A DNA stretch of 45,717 nucleotides from Bacteroidaceae bacterium (GTDB lineage Bacteria; Bacteroidota; Bacteroidia; Bacteroidales; Bacteroidaceae): assembly GCA_900768625.1 (NCBI GenBank), contig CAAGDO010000330.1:1-45717 (forward strand), read 5' to 3'. Positions 1 through 7,006 of this stretch are shown here, one piece after another (the stretch's first letter is position 1; each line of letters starts with the position of its first letter). The notes under the pieces are model-generated. The model made no database searches and had not been told where the DNA came from. It worked only from the letters and a program-made list of their open reading frames with translations. The position numbers were made by a program, and so were the translations under genes.

Positions 1-99
1 ATGAAAGGTCAAAAAACGGCCAAAAAGAAAGGTGAAGATTGAATTTAGAAGAGATAAAACTCAAAATCAAACCTTCGGCAGAAAAGTTTAGACGACTTC
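1..99 (-). repeat. MITE-like inverted-repeat element, copy 1 (truncated by window start)
   Basis: Read on the minus strand, this is the left part of the same element found complete at 2206-2398 and 9040-9232. It begins with the terminal sequence GAAGTCGTCTAAACTTTTCT at position 99 and runs to CTTTCAT at position 1, where the window stops. It is clearly homologous to the other copies but not identical. The missing half would lie outside the window to the left. No protein is encoded. Confidence 0.85.
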
Positions 100-196
100 A
101 ATAATTGTATGTTCGTTGATGTTAGAGATATGCTTATTTGCTCTTGCATGCTCTGTCTATAAGTCTTTCCTCATTTTCTTCGTTTTATGCCTTGTA

Positions 197-1486
197 TTAC
201 TTCAAGAATACTCCATATAGGGGCATACAGATGATGTTATCTTGTTTCTTATATGGGAGCATTGAATATCGAATCGCTGTTATTTCTTGATGCTCTTTTA
301 GAAAATGATGAAGTGAGGTGGCCTTAACATTCGTTCCTCCTTTCACTTCTATTGGTAAAAGCGCACCATCTCGTTGAATAAGGAAATCCATCTCCATACG
401 TGAGGTGTCTGAACTGAAGTAATAGATATTGGGTGTTCCTAATGCGAGTAGTTGTTGAAGAACATATTGCTCAGTAAATGCACCTTTATATTCTGTGAAA
501 ACAGAGTCGCCCAGTAAAACATCCTTTGCTGTTGTGTCGGCCATTGCCCCCATTAAGCCACAATCACATAAGTAAAGTTTGAAGGCAGATAGATCTTCAT
601 GGAATTTCAATGGCAGCTCGGGCTTTGTTACTTTGCTAACTTTATATATTAAGCCAGCATCTACAAGCCATTGAATGGCCAATTCAAATTCTTTGGCTCT
701 ACCGCCTTTTTTCAGTACACTATAGACGAATTTTTTGTTTTCCTTTGATAGTTGTCCTAGGATAGATTGCCAGACCATGTCGATTCGTGGCACCTCTTTC
801 GTAGGGGCATGTTTGGAAAAATCGCCAGCGTAGTTGGACAGTATTTCGTTTTGGATTTCTCGCACTTTATTAAGTAGTCCGTTTTCAACAAACGATTTCA
901 CAACCTCTGGCATTCCACCAACATAATAATATTGCCGTAGATAGCCCTTAAGTTCCTCATGGAATGCATTCATCAGCTCGAAGTCCTGGCTATGCATAAG
1001 TTTAAGCAGTTGGTCTTTTCCCAATGCCATAAGAAATTCCTCAAAGTCCATGGGGTAAAGGCATAGGGTCTGTACTTTTCCTACGGGGAAAGAAATTCCT
1101 GCATGCAAGGCTACCCCTAATAAAGAACCTGCTACAGCAATATGGTACTCAGGAGCTTCTTCGTAAAAATATTTTAAGGCTTCCAAGGCATGAGGAAAGG
1201 CTTGAACTTCGTCCAAAAAGATAAGTGTCTTTCCTGGAATGATGTCCACACCAGTCAAAGCGCTCAAACCACGGATTATTCTTTCAACATTAAAGCCGCC
1301 TTCATAGATAGCATGTAGGCTTTCGTTTCGGTCGCAACTAATGGAAGCCATGTTTTCGAATTCTTTCTGGCCGAATGCTTTTAGAATATAGGTCTTTCCG
1401 CATTGTCTTACTCCATTGATTATTAGTGGTTTATGCTGCTTCTGATTTTTCCAATCAATGAGTTTGGTGTATATTTTCCGTTTCAT
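197..1486 (-). CDS. AAA ATPase with C-terminal DUF4143 domain
   Basis: A 429-aa protein of the bacterial AAA_14/DUF4143 family, common in multiple copies in Bacteroidales. The N-terminal ATPase has a Walker A motif at residues 25-32 (GVRQCGKT, Lys31) and a Walker B with the LDEVQ signature near residue 92. The C-terminal DUF4143 part ends in a PD-(D/E)xK-like signature, Asp367 followed by Glu380-Val-Lys382, the fold seen in many nucleases. No biochemical role is firmly established for the family, and I do not assign one. Length is normal and there is no frameshift. The start codon at 1484-1486 sits directly after an unusual 33-bp repeat array that contains a candidate promoter and in-frame minicistrons, suggesting regulated expression. 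No clear terminator is visible between the stop codon and the MITE copy at 1-99. Confidence 0.9.
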   Translation of the reverse strand: MKRKIYTKLIDWKNQKQHKPLIINGVRQCGKTYILKAFGQKEFENMASISCDRNESLHAIYEGGFNVERIIRGLSALTGVDIIPGKTLIFLDEVQAFPHALEALKYFYEEAPEYHIAVAGSLLGVALHAGISFPVGKVQTLCLYPMDFEEFLMALGKDQLLKLMHSQDFELMNAFHEELKGYLRQYYYVGGMPEVVKSFVENGLLNKVREIQNEILSNYAGDFSKHAPTKEVPRIDMVWQSILGQLSKENKKFVYSVLKKGGRAKEFELAIQWLVDAGLIYKVSKVTKPELPLKFHEDLSAFKLYLCDCGLMGAMADTTAKDVLLGDSVFTEYKGAFTEQYVLQQLLALGTPNIYYFSSDTSRMEMDFLIQRDGALLPIEVKGGTNVKATSLHHFLKEHQEITAIRYSMLPYKKQDNIICMPLYGVFLK

Positions 1487-1489
1487 AGA

Positions 1490-1640
1490 TTACATTTTTA
1501 GACACATGGATATGTTGATTCGTTACACTTTTCGACACATGAGAGAAATGAAATATTACACTTCTGGACACATGAATCTGCTGCAAATGTACACTTTTCG
1601 ACACATAAAACCTCGAGAAACTTACACTTTTCGACACTTG
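1490..1640 (-). repeat. Five-unit direct-repeat array, exact 33-bp period, in the leader of the DUF4143 ATPase
   Basis: Five 19-bp units begin at 1490, 1523, 1556, 1589 and 1622, spaced exactly 33 bp apart. The core on the plus strand is TTACACTTTTCGACACATG. The 14-bp spacers between units are unrelated in sequence. On the minus strand the core reads ATG TGT CGA AAA GTG TAA, a complete five-codon ORF (MCRKV). The units at 1490 (MCLKM), 1523 (MCRKV) and 1556 (MCPEV) are complete. The unit at 1589 has TAC in place of the stop and reads on into the 1556 unit. The unit at 1622 has AAG instead of ATG. Because 33 is a multiple of 3, all lie in the ATPase reading frame, and the nearest stop is one codon from the ATPase start. 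Units are too short and too few for CRISPR. Confidence 0.9.
1584..1591 (-). promoter_or_regulatory. Candidate -7 box of the ATPase promoter, inside the repeat array
   Basis: TACATTTG on the minus strand matches the Bacteroidetes -7 consensus TAnnTTTG exactly. It forms where the 1589 repeat unit has TAC instead of the TAA stop. Transcription would start around 1577-1580 and give a leader of about 92 nt carrying three complete repeat units. A possible -33 element (TTTC) lies about 23 bp upstream. Confidence 0.5.
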
Positions 1641-1791
1641 GGGCTTACTTTTCATCTGAAAGTGGCCAAAAGGGACGTGTGATGGCTGTCATTTATTCGT
1701 TTTTCTCCTTCTTGGAATGATTGCAGCGCCTTAAATGCTCTGATTGCGTACCAATCGTTGTGTTTGCAACCCATTTGCAGAAATAAATGCC

Positions 1792-1799
1792 TAAATTTG
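1792..1799 (+). promoter_or_regulatory. Candidate -7 box for the His/Cys-rich small gene
   Basis: TAAATTTG matches TAnnTTTG. It ends only 4 bases before the GTG start at 1804, so the transcript would be leaderless or nearly so. No well-spaced -33 element is evident. Confidence 0.5.
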
Positions 1800-1803
1800 C
1801 AGC

Positions 1804-2199
1804 GTGAAACAGTCCTGTCCCACTTTCCGCGTGGCCTTTGCAGTATTTTTGTTGCTGCTACTGAGCTTTATACCCCACCATCATCATGAGGGTGGGGCTG
1901 TGTGCGTGGTGGAGGAAGTATGCGAACTTGACGGCCATACAAACGACCATCATACTGCCCATGGAAGCCATTGTGACAATCACTATTGCTATTGGCAACC
2001 GGGCGGACGTTCTACGAGCGTTCAGCGTGTGGTATTTGGGGACGGAGGACTGACGCCTTTCTTGTCTGCGGAGTGGATCGAACTGCCGCAGCCACACACT
2101 TATATAGTGGGTGGGATGGGGCTATTTGCCTATGTTCCATCTGTTCTTGCATCCCGAAGGGGGATGCTTCCGTCGCGAAGGGGACCTCCTGTCGTGTGA
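1804..2199 (+). CDS. Small His/Cys-rich exported protein, DUF6769-like, of the metal-efflux locus
   Basis: A 131-aa protein starting at GTG, the only start that retains the hydrophobic N-terminal segment (about residues 9-24). This is followed at once by HHHH and then a His- and Cys-rich stretch to about residue 62 (HDDH-like and CDNHYC patterns). It ends in a basic, Pro-rich tail (SRRGMLPSRRGPP). The layout resembles small Bacteroidetes proteins (I believe DUF6769) that precede cation-efflux operons. That match is from memory and cannot be verified here. Inference: a periplasmic metal-binding or metal-sensing accessory to the efflux system downstream. A MITE-like element now separates it from the membrane fusion protein gene. 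Function is not demonstrated. Confidence 0.65.
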   Translation: MKQSCPTFRVAFAVFLLLLLSFIPHHHHEGGAVCVVEEVCELDGHTNDHHTAHGSHCDNHYCYWQPGGRSTSVQRVVFGDGGLTPFLSAEWIELPQPHTYIVGGMGLFAYVPSVLASRRGMLPSRRGPPVV

Positions 2200-2205
2200 A
2201 ATATT

Positions 2206-2398
2206 GAAGTCGTCTAAACTTTTCTGACGAAGATATGATTTAGAGTCTTATCTATTCTAGGTTCAATCTTCACCTTTCCTTTTGGTCGTTTTTTGACCTT
2301 TCATCGGTCGTGTAGTTCGCTACACTTCCTCTTCAAGGCCCCAAAACGCCTCAAAAATAAAGGCAAATCTTGAATTTCAGAAAAGTTCAGACGACTTC
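2206..2398 (+). repeat. MITE-like inverted-repeat element, copy 2 (complete, 193 bp)
   Basis: The element has terminal inverted repeats of about 22 bp. The left end starts GAAGTCGTCTAAACTTTTCT and the right end closes AAAAGTTCAGACGACTTC. Near the middle is a hairpin, GTGTAG-TTCG-CTACAC, at 2310-2325. Length is identical (193 bp) to the copy at 9040. There is no coding capacity. All copies are preceded by ATT on the left side. No clear target-site duplication is seen. Confidence 0.88.
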
Positions 2399-2416
2399 AA
2401 AAGCTCAGACGACTTC
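2381..2416 (+). repeat. 18-bp tandem duplication of the MITE right end
   Basis: AAAAGTTCAGACGACTTC (2381-2398) is followed directly by AAAAGCTCAGACGACTTC (2399-2416). The two differ at one base. The other copies do not show this extra terminus. Confidence 0.8.
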
Positions 2417-2451
2417 TATATCCTTAACACCCCTTTTTTACAAAACGATAG

Positions 2452-3627
2452 ATGTATAAATCCATCCTATTTGCCAGCATGACCGTAGTCTCGGTGATGC
2501 TTTTTGGCGCATGCCATATCGGTAACGATCATGACGATGATCATGACCACGACCACGAAGGCGAAGAAGCCGTTGATACGGCTGGTCACAAACACTCTCC
2601 CGACATAATTGAATTTTCCGACGAACAAGCCAAAGCAGCAGGTCTGAAGGTGGAGCAAATCAAACCTTCAGACTTTGCTGAGGTGATTGAAGTGAGTGGC
2701 CGTGTGCTGCCCGCTTCTGGAGCTGAGGCCACGGTTACGGCCACGATGGCAGGTATCGTTAGCTTTGCCGGCGGTCCGTTGACAGAAGGCGGTAATGTGG
2801 CGGCTGGACAGTCGCTTTTTGTGGTGAATGCCCAGCCGATGGCCGACGGTAATCCCGCTGCTGCTGCACAGAGCGAGTTGAGGGCCGCACGTCAGGCCTA
2901 TGAACGTGCACAGAAACTGGCTACCGACCGTATAATCGCGCAACGCGAACTGGAAGATGCCCGTCAGCGTTTTGAAACAGCTCAGGCTGCTGCAAAAAGT
3001 TTGGGAAGTGCAGCTCAAACACGTGCGGTGAAGGCCCCTATCGGCGGTTATATCAAGAATCTGTTGGTGCGTCCGGGTGACTATGTGTCGGCAGGGCAGG
3101 CATTGGCAACGGTTACGCAGAGTCGTAGGGTACAGTTGCGTGCAGATGTGCCCGAGCGTAGCTATTCCGCTTTGTCGCGCATTCGTACGGCCAATTTCCG
3201 TATGGCCTACGATGAGTCGGGTCGCGTGTATTCGCTTGACGAATTGGGCGGCAGATTGGTGGCGAAAGGTATGGCCGCTGAGGCCAACGACTATTTTGTG
3301 CCCGTCATTTTTGAATTCAACAATCAAGGAAATGTCCTTTCTGGAAGTTATGCAGAAGTTTATCTGCAGGGAGCTACACGTAGCGGTGTGATTTCCGTTC
3401 CGAATGAGGCCATCACAGAAGCACAGGGATTACACTTCGTTTATGTGCAAGTGGAAGACCATGAATATCGCCGTCAGGAGGTGATGCTGGGAGCGACAGA
3501 TGGTCGCCGTACCGAGATACATTCCGGTCTGAGCACTGGTGACAAGGTTGTCACCCATGGTGCCACTCAAGTGCGTTTGGCGGCCAATGCCACTGCCGTT
3601 CCCGAAGGCCATTCGCATTCTCATTAA
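2452..3627 (+). CDS. RND efflux periplasmic adaptor (membrane fusion) lipoprotein, CusB/CzcB type
   Basis: A 391-aa adaptor linking an inner-membrane RND pump to an outer-membrane channel. Residues 1-21 form a lipoprotein signal with lipobox LFGAC and Cys21 as the expected lipidated residue. Next comes a His/Asp-rich stretch (about residues 24-37), typical of metal-efflux adaptors. A barrel-sandwich/lipoyl region, an Ala/Gln-rich alpha-helical hairpin (about residues 138-185) and beta-barrel segments follow, and the C-terminus is again His-rich (HSHSH). The gene lies 21 bp before the pump gene, so the two are probably cotranscribed. No TAnnTTTG box was found in the 35 bp between the repeat and the ATG, so transcription probably reads through from upstream. 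The metal is not determined; the His-rich ends point to a divalent or monovalent heavy metal rather than a drug. Confidence 0.9.
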   Translation: MYKSILFASMTVVSVMLFGACHIGNDHDDDHDHDHEGEEAVDTAGHKHSPDIIEFSDEQAKAAGLKVEQIKPSDFAEVIEVSGRVLPASGAEATVTATMAGIVSFAGGPLTEGGNVAAGQSLFVVNAQPMADGNPAAAAQSELRAARQAYERAQKLATDRIIAQRELEDARQRFETAQAAAKSLGSAAQTRAVKAPIGGYIKNLLVRPGDYVSAGQALATVTQSRRVQLRADVPERSYSALSRIRTANFRMAYDESGRVYSLDELGGRLVAKGMAAEANDYFVPVIFEFNNQGNVLSGSYAEVYLQGATRSGVISVPNEAITEAQGLHFVYVQVEDHEYRRQEVMLGATDGRRTEIHSGLSTGDKVVTHGATQVRLAANATAVPEGHSHSH

Positions 3628-3648
3628 CCCTCGTTAATCCTTGATGCA

Positions 3649-6600
3649 ATGTTGAATAAAATCATATCCTTTTCTTTACGTAACCGGCCCATCATCCTTT
3701 TCTTCAGCGTGCTGTTGATTGCCGTGGGATGCTGGACGGCCCAAAAGATGGAAGTTGATGTATTTCCCGACCTCAACGCCCCCACCGTGGTGGTGATGAC
3801 CGAGGCGCAGGGAATGGCTTCCGAAGAGGTGGAGCGCCTTGTCACGTTTCCTATTGAAACGGCGGTCAATGGTGCCACCGATGTACGCCGTGTGCGCTCA
3901 TCGTCCACGACTGGATTCTCTGTCGTTTGGATAGAATTCAATTGGGGTTCTGATATCTATCGTGATCGCCAGATTGTTTCAGAAAAGCTCGCCACCATCG
4001 GCGATGCTCTCCCGCAGGGAGTGGGACAGCCCACGCTCGGTCCCCAGTCGAGTATTCTTGGCGAGGTGATGTTTATCGGTCTGACAGCTGATACGACGTC
4101 GCTTGGTTCGCTCCGTACGTTGGCCGATTGGACCATCCGCCCGCGTTTGCTCTCCACAGGAGGTGTGGCGCAGGTGACCGTGATGGGTGGTGAATTGATG
4201 GAATATCAGGTTCGCCTTCATCCCGAGCGTTTGCGTCACTATGGTGTGACCCTTACGCAGGTGATGGATGCAACTCGCGAAATGAGCCGTAACGCTTCAG
4301 GAGGTGTGCTCTACGAAAGCGGCAATGAATACATTGTGCGTGGCATCATTTCGACTGCCAACACTCGCGAAATGGGGCAGGCCGTTGTTCGTACGACTCC
4401 CAATGGTATGCCTGTTGTGTTGGCCGATGTGGCCGATGTGCAGATGGGGACCAAAAGTCCGAAGATGGGTGTGGCTTCCATTTCTGGTAAGCCCGGCGTG
4501 TTGCTGACTGTCACGAAACAACCGTCCACCAGCACACTTGAACTGACCACCCAACTAGACTCAGCGATGTCCTCGCTGAAGGCAAGTTTGCCGGCCGACG
4601 TAAAGGTGAACACTCACCTTTATCGTCAGCAGGATTTCATCGATTCTTCCATTTCGAATATCCGCAAATCACTTATTGAAGGCGGTATTTTTGTGGTGCT
4701 TATCCTGTTCATCTTCCTGATGAATGCCCGCACCACAGTCATTTCGCTTGTCACGATTCCTCTTTCACTGGTGGTCACACTGCTCGTGTTGAAGATCATG
4801 GGGTTGACGGTCAATACGATGAGTATCGGTGGTATGGCCATTGCGATCGGTTCGCTGGTTGATGATGCAATTGTCGACGTTGAAAATGTGTTCCGTCGTT
4901 TGCGCCTCAATGCTCGCCGTCCGGCTGCCGAACGTCAATCTAAACTCGACGTGATTTTCCATGCATCTCGTGAGGTTCGTATGCCCATCTTGAATTCCAC
5001 GCTGATTATTGTGGTGAGTTTTGTGCCGCTGTTCTTCCTCAGTGGACTTGAAGGCCGTATGCTAGCCCCCCTTGGTGTGAGCTTCATCGTTTCGCTTTTT
5101 GCTTCGACCCTTGTGGCGTTGACGCTCACTCCTGTGCTTTGTTCCTATCTGTTGCGTGACCCTCAGCTCCGTCTGGCGGATTCCGATGGTGACAGCCACC
5201 TCAAGCATCACGACGAACCCCGATGGGTGCGCGCGATGAAAGTGCGCTATGATCAGGCATTACAGTGGGCGCTCGGCCGTAAACCATCGCATAGGATTCT
5301 GGGCGTGACGGGCGCATTGGTTGTGGTCACTGTGGGCTTGTTCTTCACCCTCGGTCGTTCGTTTCTTCCACCATTCAACGAAGGTTCGTTCACCATCAAT
5401 GTCAGCACGCTCCCCGGTGTTTCGCTTGATGAAAGCGACCGAATCGGCCGACAGGCAGAAATGCTGTTGCTCCAAGTACCAGAAGTGCAGGATGTGGCGC
5501 GCAAAACGGGCCGTGCGGAGCTTGACGAACATGCCCTTGGCGTGAACACCAGCGAGATGGAGGTACCTTTCCGCCTCGACAAACGTTCGAAGGAGGAAGT
5601 GATGGCCGACATCCGCCAGCGCCTTCGCACACTTCCAGGCGTAAATGTGGAAATCGGCCAACCCATTTCCCATCGTATCGATGCCATGCTTTCGGGCACA
5701 AAGGCGGGGATTGCCGTCAAGGTGTTCGGTCCAGACCTGACGGTGCTCCATTCTCTTGGTCTTCAGATTCAGCAGGCCACGCAGGGTATCGAAGGACTTA
5801 CAGACCTTAATGTGGAGCAACAGGTGGAACGTCCGCAACTTCTCATTCGTCCGCGTCGCACGTTGTTGGCACGCCATGGTATCACCCTTCCGCAGTTTGC
5901 CGAATATGTCAATGCTGCGATTGGCGGTGAAGTGGTGAGTCAAGTGCAGGACGGTGGGCGTACGTTTGATTTGACGGTGCGCATGGCGGATTCTGATATT
6001 TCAAGTATCGACCGTTTACGCTCGCTCCTTATTGATACGTCCGACGGGCGCAAAGTGCCTTTGGCAGACGTTGCAGAAATCATTTCTTCGGCAGGCCCGA
6101 ACACCATCAGCCGTGAGAATGCGCAGCGAAAGCTTGTGGTTTCTGCCAATGCACAAGGTCGCGACATGCGTTCCGTCGTCACTGACATGCAACGGGCCAT
6201 AGCCGAGAAAGTGAAGATGCCCGAGGGGTATCATGTGGAATTTGGTGGCCAGTTTGAGAGCGAGGCTGCAGCTTCTCGTCTGTTGCTGGGACTTTCGGTG
6301 GTAAGTATCTTTGTCATCCTATTGCTGCTTTACCTCCAGTTCCGCTCATGGAAGCAAGCCGTCGTCGTATTGCTTAATCTGCCTTTGGCGCTGATCGGCG
6401 GTGTGCTGGCTTTGGTGTTGACAGGCGGAGTGGTGAGTATTCCCGCTATTATCGGATTCATTTCGCTCTTCGGTATGGCTACCCGTGGCGGCATGCTGCT
6501 TGTCGACCGTTACAACGAGTTGTCGCGTCGTGGTCTTCCGCGCCGTGAGGTTATTCTCCGTGGTTCTCTCGACCGATTGCTGCCAATTCTGATGACAGCA

Positions 6601-6789
6601 CTCTGTTCGGCACTTGCCCTCATTCCTCTGGCATTGGGCAGTTCCTTGCCTGGCAATGAAATTCAGAGCCCCATGGCTCAAGTGATGTTAGGCGGTTTGC
6701 TGACAAGTACGCTCCTCAATCTTTTCATCGTGCCGATTATGGTCAGCATGATGAAAGACACAAAGGAGAAAGCAAAGGTTAACGAATAA
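3649..6789 (+). CDS. Heavy-metal RND efflux pump, CzcA/CusA family
   Basis: A 1046-aa proton-driven resistance-nodulation-division transporter of the inner membrane, full length for the family. One transmembrane helix near residues 12-32 is followed by a large periplasmic loop, then helices from about residue 340, and the arrangement repeats in the second half. The proton-relay motif in TM4 reads VDDAIVDVEN, with Asp405, Asp406, Asp410 and Glu412, and marks the heavy-metal (HME) branch. The periplasmic stretch QPISHRIDAMLSG is typical of this branch. It is the core of the adaptor-pump-channel trio at 2452-8239. I do not see enough to choose between Cu/Ag and Zn/Co/Cd/Ni export. An imperfect hairpin with a T-rich tail follows the stop codon. 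Confidence 0.93.
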   Translation: MLNKIISFSLRNRPIILFFSVLLIAVGCWTAQKMEVDVFPDLNAPTVVVMTEAQGMASEEVERLVTFPIETAVNGATDVRRVRSSSTTGFSVVWIEFNWGSDIYRDRQIVSEKLATIGDALPQGVGQPTLGPQSSILGEVMFIGLTADTTSLGSLRTLADWTIRPRLLSTGGVAQVTVMGGELMEYQVRLHPERLRHYGVTLTQVMDATREMSRNASGGVLYESGNEYIVRGIISTANTREMGQAVVRTTPNGMPVVLADVADVQMGTKSPKMGVASISGKPGVLLTVTKQPSTSTLELTTQLDSAMSSLKASLPADVKVNTHLYRQQDFIDSSISNIRKSLIEGGIFVVLILFIFLMNARTTVISLVTIPLSLVVTLLVLKIMGLTVNTMSIGGMAIAIGSLVDDAIVDVENVFRRLRLNARRPAAERQSKLDVIFHASREVRMPILNSTLIIVVSFVPLFFLSGLEGRMLAPLGVSFIVSLFASTLVALTLTPVLCSYLLRDPQLRLADSDGDSHLKHHDEPRWVRAMKVRYDQALQWALGRKPSHRILGVTGALVVVTVGLFFTLGRSFLPPFNEGSFTINVSTLPGVSLDESDRIGRQAEMLLLQVPEVQDVARKTGRAELDEHALGVNTSEMEVPFRLDKRSKEEVMADIRQRLRTLPGVNVEIGQPISHRIDAMLSGTKAGIAVKVFGPDLTVLHSLGLQIQQATQGIEGLTDLNVEQQVERPQLLIRPRRTLLARHGITLPQFAEYVNAAIGGEVVSQVQDGGRTFDLTVRMADSDISSIDRLRSLLIDTSDGRKVPLADVAEIISSAGPNTISRENAQRKLVVSANAQGRDMRSVVTDMQRAIAEKVKMPEGYHVEFGGQFESEAAASRLLLGLSVVSIFVILLLLYLQFRSWKQAVVVLLNLPLALIGGVLALVLTGGVVSIPAIIGFISLFGMATRGGMLLVDRYNELSRRGLPRREVILRGSLDRLLPILMTALCSALALIPLALGSSLPGNEIQSPMAQVMLGGLLTSTLLNLFIVPIMVSMMKDTKEKAKVNE

Positions 6790-6819
6790 GATGACGAAGA
6801 CGCGGCAAAAGAGAAAAGC

Positions 6820-6860
6820 AACGTTAATTTCCGTGTAAATTCATCGTTAATTTTTCTTTT
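6820..6860 (+). terminator. Probable intrinsic terminator or attenuator after the RND pump gene
   Basis: An imperfect stem (AACG, internal loop, AATTT against AAATT, internal loop, CGTT) is followed by a T-rich tail, AATTTTTCTTTTTT. It lies between the pump and channel genes, so the channel gene may rely partly on its own promoter. Confidence 0.4.
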
Positions 6861-6865
6861 TTGGG

Positions 6866-6873
6866 TAATTTTG
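6866..6873 (+). promoter_or_regulatory. Candidate -7 box for the TolC-like gene
   Basis: TAATTTTG matches TAnnTTTG about 133 bp before the start codon and just after the T-rich hairpin. The -33 element is not clear. Confidence 0.4.
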
Positions 6874-7006
6874 TAAGCTTATCAGATCTTTCTGGCTAAA
6901 AGGGGGGGAGATAAGTATGGACATGGTCTTGTCCACCAAACGATAGAATGATATGGTAATTAGCGCTGGCTTCTTTGCCCGTTTTATCCCTATTGCATAA
7001 CAAGAA

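Noticed and set aside
1490..1640. CRISPR array
   Set aside because: Repeats are only 19 bp, spacers 14 bp, five units, no cas genes; unit sequence encodes minicistrons instead.
1455..1682. Small proteins read through the 33-bp array on either strand (11-residue repeats such as VSKSV)
   Set aside because: Both strands are open in other frames simply because the period is a multiple of 3. These readings overlap the ATPase start and have no domain.
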